A DNA stretch of 64,000 nt from Konateibacter massiliensis (GCF_900184995.1 NZ_LT860099.1:1765931-1829930), one strand, 5' to 3'; shown: positions 1 to 8,665, counted from the stretch's first letter. Made by a program: numbers and translations. The notes: a model not told the origin generated them from the letters alone.

Positions 1-154
1 CCTTCCACCAGTCTTCCGGCTTTTGCTCAGACCAGCCCGGGTTTGGAAAATAAAGAGGATATTCTTTTGATACCACATTTTTGATTGTTCCATCTGCTTC
101 CATTAAGATAAGCTTAACTGCAGAGGTTCCTAAATCTACTCCGATATATAACAT
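1..154 (-). CDS. xylB: Xylulokinase (FGGY family), N-terminal part only
   Basis: The first 51 residues of a carbohydrate kinase are present; the gene runs off the left edge of the window. The N-terminus reads MLYIGVDLGTSAVKLILME, the FGGY kinase phosphate-1 motif (GVDLGTSAVK), followed by PNPGWSEQKPEDWW, a signature typical of xylulokinases, which phosphorylate D-xylulose with ATP. The start is fixed by AGGAGG seven bases upstream of the ATG. The gene lies 9 nt after the isomerase gene in the same direction, so the two are probably co-transcribed from the operator region near 1700. Another FGGY kinase (ribulokinase, fuculokinase) cannot be excluded from 51 residues. Confidence 0.8.
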   Translation of the reverse strand, partial: MLYIGVDLGTSAVKLILMEADGTIKNVVSKEYPLYFPNPGWSEQKPEDWWK

Positions 155-163
155 AGCTACCTC

Positions 164-1636
164 CTATGCGAATGGGTTTTCTGTTTTATAAAGCATCGTT
201 TTTGGTTGATTAAAGCCGATTTCTTCTACCTCTACACCGATGTATTTGAATACCTCATACAGTGCCTTTCCGTAATGTCCGAAGGCAACAGCACCATGGT
301 GAGGATAGTTTCCTTCAATCAATACGTGACGGTAAAATCTTCCCATTTCAGGAATTGCAAATACACCGATACCTCCGAAGGAACGGGTTGCAACCGGCAA
401 TACCTCACCGTGGGCAATGTAGCCGCGAAGCTTTGCATCTGCAGTACTCTGCAATCTGAAAAAGGTGATTTCTCCCGGCATGATATCTCCCTCGAGCGTT
501 CCCTGTGTCACTTCCTCCGGCAAACTTCTTGCCATGATAAGCTGATATTTCATAGAACAGAAAGATAATTTGCCCGAAGCTGTGTTTCCGCAGTGGAAGC
601 CCATAAAAGTATCCTGTAAGGTGTAGTCGTATTTTCCTTTGATTTCTGAATTGTACATATCCTTTGGAACTGTGTTGTTGATATCAAGCAGAGTAACCGT
701 ATCGTCCGATACCACTGTTCCGATAAACTCGCTTAGTGCACCGTAAATATCTACCTCACAGGATACCGGAATTCCCATAGCTGTCAGACGGCTGTTTACA
801 TAACAAGGCACAAAACCAAACTGTGTCTGGAAAGCTGGCCAGCATTTTCCTGCAATCGCAACATAATCCCTGGAGCCTTTGTGTGCCTCCACCCAATCCA
901 ATAAGGTAATCTCATACTGTGCAAGCTTTGGAAGAATTTCCGGCTTCATGTTGCCCTCGCCAAGCTCCTCCTCCATGCTCTTTACCACTGCCGGAATACG
1001 CTCATCCCCTGCGTGCTTGTTAAACGCTTCAAACAAGTCAAGCTCTGAGTTTTCCTCTATCTCAACGCCGAGGTTATATAACTGCTTAATCGGTGCGTTA
1101 CAGGCAAGGAAGTCCTGCGGACGTGGTCCGAAGCTGATGATTTTTAAGTTGTTCAGTCCGATTATTGCCTTTGCAATCGGCTCAAACTCCTCAATCATTT
1201 TTGCAACGTCCTCTGCGTCGCCCACCGGATATTCCGGTATGTATGCTTTGATATTTCTAAGCTTTAAGTTATAGCTGGCATTTAACATTCCGCAGTATGC
1301 ATCGCCACGCCCCTGAATCAAGTTGTCGCCTGTCTCTTCCGCTGCTGCCGCAAACATAACCGGTCCGTCAAAATACTTTGCCAAAAGAGTTTCGGGTGTC
1401 TCCGGTCCGAAGTTTCCGAGGTAAACAACAAGTGCATTACAGCCTGCTTCGTTCACATCCGCCAGCGCCTTTTTCATGTCCGTCTCACTCTCCACCACGA
1501 CTGGACATTCATAGATAATTCCCCTTTTGCCATACTCTGCTGCCACTGCCTTTCTTCTTCCCTCTGACAATGTCATCGGAAAACAGTCACGGCTTACTGC
1601 TACAATTCCCAATTTTAATTCCGGCATATTCTTCAT
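164..1636 (-). CDS. L-fucose isomerase-superfamily sugar isomerase, probable non-orthologous xylose isomerase
   Basis: This 490-residue protein belongs to the L-fucose/L-arabinose isomerase superfamily (FucI/AraA fold), which interconverts aldoses and ketoses using a divalent metal. It is not of the classical TIM-barrel XylA type. Visible family features are the Rossmann-like start (LGIVAVSRDCFP), the NALVVYLGNFGPETPE segment and the C-terminal GNYPHHGAVAFGHYG stretch rich in candidate metal-binding histidines. A downstream xylulokinase gene and a divergent XylR-like ROK repressor with a XylR-type operator suggest the substrate is D-xylose. This matches the alternative xylose isomerase type reported in comparative studies of clostridial xylose regulons (recalled, not checked). 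L-fucose, D-arabinose or L-arabinose remain possible. AGGAG lies eight bases before the chosen ATG. Confidence 0.8.
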   Translation of the reverse strand: MKNMPELKLGIVAVSRDCFPMTLSEGRRKAVAAEYGKRGIIYECPVVVESETDMKKALADVNEAGCNALVVYLGNFGPETPETLLAKYFDGPVMFAAAAEETGDNLIQGRGDAYCGMLNASYNLKLRNIKAYIPEYPVGDAEDVAKMIEEFEPIAKAIIGLNNLKIISFGPRPQDFLACNAPIKQLYNLGVEIEENSELDLFEAFNKHAGDERIPAVVKSMEEELGEGNMKPEILPKLAQYEITLLDWVEAHKGSRDYVAIAGKCWPAFQTQFGFVPCYVNSRLTAMGIPVSCEVDIYGALSEFIGTVVSDDTVTLLDINNTVPKDMYNSEIKGKYDYTLQDTFMGFHCGNTASGKLSFCSMKYQLIMARSLPEEVTQGTLEGDIMPGEITFFRLQSTADAKLRGYIAHGEVLPVATRSFGGIGVFAIPEMGRFYRHVLIEGNYPHHGAVAFGHYGKALYEVFKYIGVEVEEIGFNQPKTMLYKTENPFA

Positions 1637-1678
1637 TTTTCCTTCTCCTTTTCGTGTGCGAAAACTTTATTCCTTGGT

Positions 1679-1701
1679 ATTAGTTTACTCACTAAACTAA
1701 T
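1679..1701. promoter_or_regulatory. XylR-type ROK operator
   Basis: A perfect inverted repeat, ATTAGTTTA at 1679-1687 and TAAACTAAT at 1693-1701, is separated by CTCAC. It closely resembles the Bacillus XylR operator (TTAGTTT ... AAACTAA). It sits at about +3 to +25 of the minus-strand promoter for the isomerase and kinase genes, a position suited to blocking transcription. Confidence 0.8.
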
Positions 1702-1710
1702 TGTGATATA

Positions 1711-1739
1711 ATTATAATACGAAAGCGCTATACAGTCAA
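1711..1739 (-). promoter_or_regulatory. Sigma-A promoter of the isomerase-kinase operon with a cre-like spacer
   Basis: Read on the minus strand, the -35 box is TTGACT (1734-1739) and the -10 box is TATAAT (1711-1716), with a 17-nt spacer. The spacer contains GAAAGCGCTATA (1721-1732), which matches the core of CcpA cre sites (GNAASCGNWW) but has poor outer positions. Glucose repression through CcpA is therefore plausible but unproven. Confidence 0.7.
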
Positions 1740-1763
1740 GATATATAAGAAGGAGAACTCGAC

Positions 1764-2900
1764 ATGATAACAGGAAGTAAGGAACTAATCCGCGATATCA
1801 ACACCTCGCTGGTCACAAACTTAATTATAGAAAAAGGACCGATTTCGCGCGCCGCTATCGCAAAAGAACTGGGACTCACGAAGGCAACCATCTCTGCGAT
1901 TGTTCAGAATCTTTTGGAGCGTAAACTTGTGGAAGAAATCGGAACGGCAAATGTCACCTCGGGCCGAAAACCTGTGCTTTTGACCTTCTGCTATGACTGT
2001 GCCTATGCCGTTTCAGTCGATGTTTCCTCCAGCCATATCAGCGTACTGTCTGCCCATTTAGGCGGCGGCGACTGCTCTTTGAAGCAATATCCTTCTTCTA
2101 ATAAGAAGAAAGATATTATTCCTCTTCTGATTCAGTATATTGAAAAGCAGATTGCAGCCGTGGCTCAGTCACATTATGGCATTGTCGGTATCACCATCGG
2201 CATTCACGGTATTACCAATCACAACAAAGTAGTCTTTACCCCTTATTCTCCCTACACAGACATTGACTTTGCCACGGAGCTTGCAGATTATTTTCACGTT
2301 CCGGTTCTTGTAGAAAATGAAGCAAATCTCTCTGTCCTTGGCGAATATACCTTCCATTATCCGATCAAAAATATGGTCGGTATCAGCGTTCATTCAGGTA
2401 TCGGTCTCGGCATTATGATAGATGGCAGCCTCTATCACGGATTAAACGGCTATGCCGGTGAGTTCGGCCATTCTATTATTGAGGTAGACGGTCTTTTGTG
2501 CCCTTGCGGTAACCACGGTTGTTTTGAGCAGTACGCCTCAGAGCGTGCACTTTTATCAAAACTTGCCGCTGAAAAAGGACTTTCAATGATTACAGCGGAC
2601 GATTTCGTTAAACTTTATACAAACAAAGAGGAATATTCTGTCGAAATCATAAAACTGTTTGTTAAATATATGTCCATCGGAATTCGAAATATTATCAATA
2701 CGCTGAATCCGGAGCTCATTGTAATTAACAGCTCTTTCACAATGAACTTTCCTCATATTATAGAGGAGATTCAATCCTGCCTGACAAGTAACATTCATAA
2801 ATCTTGTCCGATTGTACCCTCAAAGCTTCAGGATATGTCTATTTTACTGGGCGGAATCTGCATGAGCCGCAATGCGTTTCTAGCTGATATGTATCGTTAA
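1764..2900 (+). CDS. xylR: ROK-family transcriptional repressor, XylR-like
   Basis: This 378-residue protein has an N-terminal winged helix-turn-helix (about residues 15-70, with SRAAIAKELGLTKATISAIV) followed by a ROK sugar-kinase-like domain. ROK hallmarks are VENEANLSVLGEY, the glycine-rich GIGLGIMIDGSLYHGLNGY segment running into AGEFGHS, and the zinc-binding CPCGNHGCFEQY. Such proteins repress sugar operons and release DNA on binding sugar. The gene is divergent from the isomerase-kinase pair and a XylR-type operator lies in the 127-nt intergenic region, so it most likely controls that operon and perhaps itself. GGAG precedes the ATG by eight bases. The exact effector is inferred from context. 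Confidence 0.85.
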   Translation: MITGSKELIRDINTSLVTNLIIEKGPISRAAIAKELGLTKATISAIVQNLLERKLVEEIGTANVTSGRKPVLLTFCYDCAYAVSVDVSSSHISVLSAHLGGGDCSLKQYPSSNKKKDIIPLLIQYIEKQIAAVAQSHYGIVGITIGIHGITNHNKVVFTPYSPYTDIDFATELADYFHVPVLVENEANLSVLGEYTFHYPIKNMVGISVHSGIGLGIMIDGSLYHGLNGYAGEFGHSIIEVDGLLCPCGNHGCFEQYASERALLSKLAAEKGLSMITADDFVKLYTNKEEYSVEIIKLFVKYMSIGIRNIINTLNPELIVINSSFTMNFPHIIEEIQSCLTSNIHKSCPIVPSKLQDMSILLGGICMSRNAFLADMYR

Positions 2901-2933
2901 TCTTGCCTCTCAGCCTCCATACATACTCTCCTT

Positions 2934-2970
2934 GTACTACGGGCATACTAACCTGTATGCTTGTAGGTAC
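2934..2970 (+). other. Hairpin after the ROK gene
   Basis: A stem with core GCATAC (2943-2948) and GTATGC (2955-2960), extended by GTAC at 2934 and GTAC at 2967, lies 33 nt after the regulator stop codon. No T-run follows, so it is called a hairpin rather than a canonical intrinsic terminator. The rest of 2901-3032 shows no gene. Confidence 0.45.
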
Positions 2971-3032
2971 TTTCTAACATAAAATTCCTTTTTAAAGTTT
3001 ATTTTTTGTGTAGTTTTTTTAAGCAGAAATCA

Positions 3033-3061
3033 TTGACACTATTTTAACAATGTTGTATAAT
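3033..3061 (+). promoter_or_regulatory. Sigma-A promoter of adhE
   Basis: TTGACA (3033-3038) and TATAAT (3056-3061) are both perfect consensus boxes with a 17-nt spacer. Transcription should start near 3068, leaving a leader of about 70 nt before adhE. Confidence 0.88.
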
Positions 3062-3083
3062 GAGTTTGTTAAAAAAATATCAA
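3033..3083. promoter_or_regulatory. Two candidate Rex operators around the adhE promoter
   Basis: Two 18-bp sites fit the Rex pattern TTGTTAA-N4-TTAACAA. Site A, TTGACACTATTTTAACAA (3033-3050), overlaps the -35 box and has a perfect right half. Site B, TTGTTAAAAAAATATCAA (3066-3083), overlaps the start point and has a perfect left half. Rex senses the NADH/NAD ratio and commonly represses adhE in Firmicutes; occupancy here is inferred. Confidence 0.6.
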
Positions 3084-3140
3084 TTTGATTTATTTATTAT
3101 ACTATTAACGGTATGAAATCATTCATGGAGGTTATGACTT

Positions 3141-5765
3141 ATGGCAAAAAAAGAACAAGTATCAAACGAACCTGCAACAAATTTAGTAGACAGCGTTGAT
3201 GCTCTACTTGCAAAAATGGAACAAATGAGAGAGGCTCAGAAGATATTTGCTACTTATTCTCAGGAGCAGGTGGACAAAATTTTCTTCGCTGCTTCCGTAG
3301 CTGCTAACATGCAGAGAATCCCATTGGCAAAAATGGCTGTTGAAGAGACAGGAATGGGTATCGCGGAAGACAAGGTTATCAAAAATCACTATGCTGCTGA
3401 ATATATTTACAACGCATACAAGGATACAAAGACCTGCGGTGTTATAGAAGAAGATAATGCTTTTGGAATTAAAAAAGTTGCTGAACCAATCGGTTTGATT
3501 GCTGCCGTTATTCCGACAACAAACCCAACTTCAACTGCAATTTTCAAAACTTTAATTTCCTTAAAGACAAGAAATGCAATTATTATTTCCCCACATCCTC
3601 GTGCAAAGAACTGCACCATTGAGGCTGCAAAAATCGTACTCGAAGCTGCTGTTAAGGCTGGCGCTCCAGAAGGAATTATCGGATGGATTGACGTACCGTC
3701 ACTGGAACTGACAAACGAAGTTATGAAGAATGCTGATATCATTTTAGCAACAGGCGGTCCTGGAATGGTTAAGGCTGCTTACTCTTCCGGTAAACCGGCT
3801 CTTGGTGTTGGTGCTGGTAACACTCCTGTTATCATTGATGATACAGCAGATGTTAAGCTTGCCGTAAGCTCTATCATTCACTCCAAGACATTTGACAACG
3901 GTATGATTTGTGCTTCCGAGCAGTCTGTAACTGTACTTGATAAAGTTTATGATGCAGTTAAGAAAGAGTTTGAAGTGAGAGGCTGCTATTTCTTAAAGCC
4001 TGCTGAAATTGAAAAGGTAAGAAAAACTATTATTATAAATGGCGCATTAAACGCGAAAATTGTTGGACAGAGTGCTCATACAATTGCAAAGCTTGCCGGC
4101 GTAGACGTACCGGTAGCTACTAAGATTATCATCGGTGAAGTTGAATCCGTTGACATCGAGGAAGAATTTGCACATGAGAAGTTATCTCCGGTTCTTGCAA
4201 TGTACAGAGCAAAAACCTATGATGAGGCAATTGCAAAAGCTGAGCAGCTTGTAGCTGACGGCGGATACGGACATACCGCTTCTCTTTATATCCACACGGC
4301 TCAGAAAGAAAAAATGGCTCAGCACGCTGCTGCTATGAAGACTTGCCGTATTTTAGTAAATACTCCTGCTGCACACGGCGGTATCGGTGACCTTTACAAC
4401 TTTGCATTAGCTCCATCTCTGACACTTGGTTGTGGTTCTTGGGGCGGAAACTCTGTTTCTGAAAACGTTGGTGTAAAGCACTTACTGAATATTAAAACAG
4501 TTGCAGAGAGGAGAGAAAATATGCTTTGGTTTAGAGCACCTGAAAAGGTATATTTTAAAAGAGGTTGTATGCCGATTGCACTTGATGAGCTTGGCACAAT
4601 AATGGGTAAGAAAAGAGCATTTATCGTAACCGATACTTTCCTTTTCAAAAATGGATACACAAAAGCAATTACAGATAAATTAGATGCTATGGGCATCGCA
4701 CATACTTCTTTTTATGAAGTAGCACCAGACCCAACACTTGCTTGTGCAAAAGAGGGTGCGAAAGCAATGGCTTCTTTTGAACCGGATGTAATTATCGCTC
4801 TTGGTGGTGGTTCTGCAATGGATGCTGCAAAGATTATGTGGGTACTTTATGAGCACCCAGAAGCAGACTTTATGAAAATGGCTATGACATTCATGGATAT
4901 TCGTAAGAGAGTATATACCTTCCCTAAGATGGGCGAAAAAGCTTATTTTGTAGCTATTCCGACTTCTTCAGGAACTGGTTCTGAGGTAACACCATTTGCT
5001 GTTATTACCGATGAAGAAACAGGCGTAAAATATCCTCTTGCTGACTATGAATTAATGCCTAACATGGCTATTATTGATACAGACAACGTAATGGACCAGC
5101 CAAAAGGCTTAACAAGTGCTTCCGGTATTGACGTTATGACTCATGCAATTGAAGCCTATGTATCTATCTTAGCTTCTGACTATACAGATGGTCTTGCATT
5201 AAAGGCGATTAAGAATGTATTTAGTTACTTGCCTTCCGCTTACGAAAACGGTGCAAATGATCCGATTGCAAGAGAAAAAATGGCTGATGCTGCTTGTATG
5301 GCAGGTATGGCTTTTGCAAATGCCTTCCTTGGAATTAACCATTCCCTTGCTCATAAGCTAGGTGCTTTCCACCACTTACCACACGGTGTTGCAAATGCTT
5401 TGGTTCTTTCTGAAGTAATTCGCTACAATGCGGTAGATATTCCTACTAAAATGGGTTCTTTCTCCCAGTATCAGTATCCGCATGCAAAAGAAAGATATTG
5501 TGAAATAGCACGTTTCGTTGGTATTGTTGGAAAGAATGATGATGAAACATTAGAAAAATTCATTCAGGCACTGGAAGACTTAAAGGTGAAGATTGGTATC
5601 AAGAAAACAATCAAAGATTATGGTATCGAAGAAAAAGATTTCTTAGCTACTTTGGATGAAATGGTTGAGCAGGCATTTAATGACCAGTGTACCGGTGCAA
5701 ACCCAAGATATCCGTTGATGAGCGAACTGAAAGAAATTTATTTAAAAACATACTACGGAAAATAA
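3141..5765 (+). CDS. adhE: Bifunctional acetaldehyde-CoA / alcohol dehydrogenase
   Basis: This 874-residue fusion enzyme reduces acetyl-CoA to acetaldehyde and then ethanol, oxidising two NADH and closing fermentative redox balance. Residues about 20-440 form the CoA-acylating aldehyde dehydrogenase domain; the catalytic cysteine is Cys257 in NGMICASEQ. Residues about 460-870 form the iron-dependent alcohol dehydrogenase, with the nucleotide-binding GGGSAMDAAKIM and metal-ligand histidines in HSLAHKLGAFHHLPHG. The length is typical of AdhE, whose members assemble into filaments (spirosomes). GGAGG lies nine bases before the ATG. The gene is monocistronic, with a consensus promoter, candidate Rex sites and its own terminator. 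Its codon usage looks highly biased, fitting strong expression. Confidence 0.97.
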   Translation: MAKKEQVSNEPATNLVDSVDALLAKMEQMREAQKIFATYSQEQVDKIFFAASVAANMQRIPLAKMAVEETGMGIAEDKVIKNHYAAEYIYNAYKDTKTCGVIEEDNAFGIKKVAEPIGLIAAVIPTTNPTSTAIFKTLISLKTRNAIIISPHPRAKNCTIEAAKIVLEAAVKAGAPEGIIGWIDVPSLELTNEVMKNADIILATGGPGMVKAAYSSGKPALGVGAGNTPVIIDDTADVKLAVSSIIHSKTFDNGMICASEQSVTVLDKVYDAVKKEFEVRGCYFLKPAEIEKVRKTIIINGALNAKIVGQSAHTIAKLAGVDVPVATKIIIGEVESVDIEEEFAHEKLSPVLAMYRAKTYDEAIAKAEQLVADGGYGHTASLYIHTAQKEKMAQHAAAMKTCRILVNTPAAHGGIGDLYNFALAPSLTLGCGSWGGNSVSENVGVKHLLNIKTVAERRENMLWFRAPEKVYFKRGCMPIALDELGTIMGKKRAFIVTDTFLFKNGYTKAITDKLDAMGIAHTSFYEVAPDPTLACAKEGAKAMASFEPDVIIALGGGSAMDAAKIMWVLYEHPEADFMKMAMTFMDIRKRVYTFPKMGEKAYFVAIPTSSGTGSEVTPFAVITDEETGVKYPLADYELMPNMAIIDTDNVMDQPKGLTSASGIDVMTHAIEAYVSILASDYTDGLALKAIKNVFSYLPSAYENGANDPIAREKMADAACMAGMAFANAFLGINHSLAHKLGAFHHLPHGVANALVLSEVIRYNAVDIPTKMGSFSQYQYPHAKERYCEIARFVGIVGKNDDETLEKFIQALEDLKVKIGIKKTIKDYGIEEKDFLATLDEMVEQAFNDQCTGANPRYPLMSELKEIYLKTYYGK

Positions 5766-5812
5766 GATTTTAGATTAAAACTTTGTTAAAGAACAAAGCG
5801 ATGTATAAGATG

Positions 5813-5849
5813 AATAAAAGGAACTCGCTCGCTATGGGTTCCTTTTATT
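5813..5849 (+). terminator. Intrinsic terminator of adhE
   Basis: A perfect 12-bp stem, AATAAAAGGAAC and GTTCCTTTTATT, encloses a 13-nt loop containing TCGCTCGC. The T-rich right arm lies about 50 nt after the adhE stop codon. The remainder of 5766-5920 has no gene. Confidence 0.8.
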
Positions 5850-5923
5850 TATAGACTAGAATTAAGGTGTTTTGTGTTATTTATCTGTATTTTATATCAT
5901 ATTGTATATTTTTTTGTTAAATA

Positions 5924-5952
5924 TATACAATTTCGTTAAATTGTAGTATAAT
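5924..5952 (+). promoter_or_regulatory. Putative promoter of the phosphotransferase gene, with an internal palindrome
   Basis: TATAAT at 5947-5952 is preceded at 17 nt by a weak -35 box, TATACA (5924-5929). The spacer holds a perfect inverted repeat, ACAATTT (5927-5933) and AAATTGT (5938-5944), which could be an operator. Confidence 0.5.
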
Positions 5953-6000
5953 ATTTATAAACTAAAACATATTAACATTTATATAAAGGAGGACTTAATT

Positions 6001-6750
6001 ATGACACTTGAACATGTAGTTGCAAAACGAAGTAATAAAACAGTTTACCAATCCGGTGATACCGTTGTAAAGGTATTTGATGAGAATTTTCCAAAGTCTG
6101 ACATTTTAAATGAAGCACTGAACCAATCTCGAATAGAGGAAACCGGTTTGAACATTCCTAAGGTTTTGGAGGTTTCCAAAATCGACGGTAAATGGGCAAT
6201 TACAATGGAGTACATCAAAGGTAAAACATTGGCTGAGTTAATAAAGGAAAATCCTGCAAACGTGGATACCTATCTGGAGCAGTTCGTAGACTTACAGTTA
6301 GAAATCCACACAAAGAAATCTCCTCTGTTAAATAAACAGAAGGAAAAATTTGCAAGAAAGATCCAGAATTCAAAGCAGATTGACGCTTCCACAAAGTATG
6401 AACTTCTCTCAAGACTTGACGGAATGCCAAAGCATACCAAGGTTTGCCATGGAGATTTCAATCCAAGTAACATTATTGTGTCCGACAAAGGTAATTTTGT
6501 AATCGACTGGTCTCACGCTACCCAAGGAAATGCCAGCGCAGATGCAGCAAGAAGTTATTTACTCTTCACTCTTCAGGACGCAGAGCTTGCCAAGAAATAC
6601 ATGAAGCTGTTCTGCCAGAAGAGCGATACCGCAATTCAGTATGTACAGCAGTGGCTTCCAATCGTTGCCGCTACTCAGCTTGAAAAGGGCAACCCAGACG
6701 AGAAGGAAATGCTGACACAGTGGTTAAACGTAGTAGAATATCAAGGGTAA
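6001..6750 (+). CDS. Aminoglycoside/choline-kinase-like phosphotransferase family protein
   Basis: This 249-residue protein has the protein-kinase-like fold of the APH/choline kinase superfamily. The N-lobe is residues 1-95, with the hinge-like ITMEYIKGKTLAELI. The catalytic Brenner motif is VCHGDFNPSNIIV (residues about 147-159), followed by the metal-binding NFVIDWSHA. It resembles the small family often labelled TIGR02172. Its substrate is unknown; members are housekeeping or metabolic kinases as often as resistance enzymes, and no neighbouring gene indicates drug resistance. The Shine-Dalgarno AAGGAGGA is clear, and a strong terminator follows. It appears to be a single-gene transcript. 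Confidence 0.7.
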   Translation: MTLEHVVAKRSNKTVYQSGDTVVKVFDENFPKSDILNEALNQSRIEETGLNIPKVLEVSKIDGKWAITMEYIKGKTLAELIKENPANVDTYLEQFVDLQLEIHTKKSPLLNKQKEKFARKIQNSKQIDASTKYELLSRLDGMPKHTKVCHGDFNPSNIIVSDKGNFVIDWSHATQGNASADAARSYLLFTLQDAELAKKYMKLFCQKSDTAIQYVQQWLPIVAATQLEKGNPDEKEMLTQWLNVVEYQG

Positions 6751-6774
6751 TCGAATAGATACTCCATCATATGA

Positions 6775-6812
6775 AAAGTGCCCCTCTCCGTTAGGAGGGG
6801 GCACTTTTTTCT
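6775..6812. terminator. Bidirectional terminator
   Basis: A GC-rich hairpin, AAAAGTGCCCCTC paired with GAGGGGGCACTTTTTT across a short loop, lies between the convergent phosphotransferase and DUF2264 genes. T-runs occur on both strands, so it can serve both. Confidence 0.88.
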
Positions 6813-6832
6813 TCCTTGTTATTGCTCTGTTC

Positions 6833-8593
6833 TTAGTTTTGCTTTGCCACAACCACAGTCTCCAAGCAACTCTCTCCCTTGGTTATCCTGTATTTTACTG
6901 CCGGAATAACAGTCTTTGCATAAATAATGTTCGTATTCGGGTCTGCGTATATGACTTCTCCTGCCACCTCGCCAAATTCCCCTGCCGCTTCTTCATTTCC
7001 TTTTGCTGCCTGCATCTGTTTTCCGGACACTTCAATTTTCCCAAAAACCTCACATCTTACACCGTGATATTCGGCTCCTGCCTTCCCCTTATCCGTGTAT
7101 GTTACAAGCTCCTGCGATGGCTCTGCCGGAACGGAAAATCCACAGTCGTAGGCAATACATGCTATCTCACTCTCTATCTGATGCTTTCTGATATGTCCGT
7201 CCTCTGTCGGAATAATCGTGGTTTCCACCGTAATTCCTACATACGGGGACCAGCGTGAAATCACTTGGTCTTCCTTAACCTCAAAGCTCTCGCTGATTCT
7301 TCTCACATATACATACCCGTTTATGACAAAGGCAAGCATACTGTCAGGTGCCGCTTCGTGAAGCTCAAAGGAGGATTTGGCAACACTGAAGCCAAACTTC
7401 GTATCATAGGCAAACTTGCCGTATTTCGCCTGGGTCTGCCCATGCCCGAAGGGGCTGTATTTTCCGGGTGTGTAGGCAGTTGTGTGTCCCTTGTATGCAG
7501 CGATAAGCATATCCGCCTCCTTCAGCAGCTTTCTCTCCTCCAATTTTGGCATCGGTGCCGCCTTTACACTCCAAAATGGGTGATTTTTTGGAAGCATCAA
7601 AATAGCAAACGTCTTTAAGCTCCAATACGGAGAACCCGGACCGTTGTACCGCTCACCCATAATTAAGTTCGGGTAGCCATAGCCGATTGTCAATACATGG
7701 TCTCTGTCAAAAATCGGGAAAGAGAGCCAATGGTTTAGATGTCTCGCAATCAATCCCTTCATAATCTCCATCGAAACCGGATACACGTCTGCAATCATGC
7801 AGGCACACCAAAAGCTCACCTGTGAAAAGCGATAGGTTAAGGAGCGTCCAAACGGCAATGCCGCCCCGTCCTCATCAAACCAGTACAGGAAGGTCTTTCC
7901 AAACAGCATCGCCCTTTCCTTATATTTCTCGCTTCTCTCTTTGTCTTCCTCTCCCATCACCTTCGCGTAGAACAGACAATAAAAATGAATGGCAAAGGAG
8001 ACATAATAATCCTTTTGTTCAGAGTCGCCGTCCTGATACCATCCGTCTCCCAGGTAAAATTCCTCGACCCCGTTTAAATAATATTCAAGCTTTTCTTTAT
8101 CATAAGGCATTCCAAGCTTTTTCAGCGCAACATTTACCAAGACAGCAAACAAAATCCAGTTGCAGATTGGAAGCTGATATTCATTGATACCGTACAGCCA
8201 TTTTGCCAGATTTTCTTTTTCCGTCTCGCTCAAAGGGTCCCAAAGCTTTTCAGGGGTGAGAATCAAGCCATATGAGATCGCTGCCATCTCCACAAACTTC
8301 TGGTCGAATTTTCTAAATCCTCCCCAGAACTCTTTATGCTTTGGATTTGTTCCGTTGATAAGTCCCTGCCTATAAATCTCCTCAAAATCGACATTGTCTG
8401 TGCCGCCTGCCCATAAGGGAACCAGGCCCCAAAGAGGTCTTGAAAAAGCCTCCATAAGGATTGCCGCCTGCTCATAGCTCGTTGCCGTATCTCCTAAATG
8501 AAGCCCTGCCTTTCCTTCACTGTAATATAGCTTTAAAGGGTTTACAATACTTAGGAGTAATTCTTCAAAATTCTCTCTGCTCTCTAATCTCAT
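6833..8593 (-). CDS. DUF2264 domain-containing protein of the uronate locus
   Basis: This 586-residue cytoplasmic protein (no signal peptide or membrane segment) matches the DUF2264 family. Its N-terminal two-thirds looks like an (alpha/alpha)6 toroid of the kind found in glycoside hydrolases and polysaccharide lyases, with repeated Trp- and Gly-rich helices (LWGLVPLWAGGTDN, EFYLGDGWYQDGD). The C-terminal third appears beta-rich. The family is commonly found in loci degrading uronic-acid polysaccharides, but I recall no proven activity. It is the last gene of the minus-strand importer-GH88 operon, 72 nt after GH88. AGGAGG lies eight bases upstream of the ATG. A hydrolase or lyase acting on imported oligosaccharides is inferred, not shown. 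Confidence 0.75.
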   Translation of the reverse strand: MRLESRENFEELLLSIVNPLKLYYSEGKAGLHLGDTATSYEQAAILMEAFSRPLWGLVPLWAGGTDNVDFEEIYRQGLINGTNPKHKEFWGGFRKFDQKFVEMAAISYGLILTPEKLWDPLSETEKENLAKWLYGINEYQLPICNWILFAVLVNVALKKLGMPYDKEKLEYYLNGVEEFYLGDGWYQDGDSEQKDYYVSFAIHFYCLFYAKVMGEEDKERSEKYKERAMLFGKTFLYWFDEDGAALPFGRSLTYRFSQVSFWCACMIADVYPVSMEIMKGLIARHLNHWLSFPIFDRDHVLTIGYGYPNLIMGERYNGPGSPYWSLKTFAILMLPKNHPFWSVKAAPMPKLEERKLLKEADMLIAAYKGHTTAYTPGKYSPFGHGQTQAKYGKFAYDTKFGFSVAKSSFELHEAAPDSMLAFVINGYVYVRRISESFEVKEDQVISRWSPYVGITVETTIIPTEDGHIRKHQIESEIACIAYDCGFSVPAEPSQELVTYTDKGKAGAEYHGVRCEVFGKIEVSGKQMQAAKGNEEAAGEFGEVAGEVIYADPNTNIIYAKTVIPAVKYRITKGESCLETVVVAKQN

Positions 8594-8617
8594 CTCATTT
8601 TCCTCCTATCACATAAA

Positions 8618-8660
8618 ACAAGGCTGTCACAAAATGATTTCATTTTGCAGCAGCCCTGTA
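8618..8660 (-). other. Intercistronic hairpin between GH88 and DUF2264
   Basis: Paired segments AGGCTG...CAAAATGA and TCATTTTG...CAGCC form a long imperfect stem directly after the GH88 stop codon. No T-run follows on the minus strand. It may protect the upstream mRNA 3' end or lower expression of the last gene. Confidence 0.5.
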
Positions 8661-8665
8661 CATTT

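Noticed and set aside
206-1274. Plus-strand open frames opposite the isomerase gene
   Set aside because: They are antisense to a well-conserved gene, lack ribosome sites and show no family motifs.
5915-5932. Possible Rex site (TTGTTAAATATATACAA) before the phosphotransferase gene
   Set aside because: The spacing between halves is one base short of the Rex pattern and the right half is poor.
6001-6750. Antibiotic-resistance aminoglycoside phosphotransferase
   Set aside because: Only the general kinase fold motifs match; length and context fit a metabolic phosphotransferase of unknown substrate.
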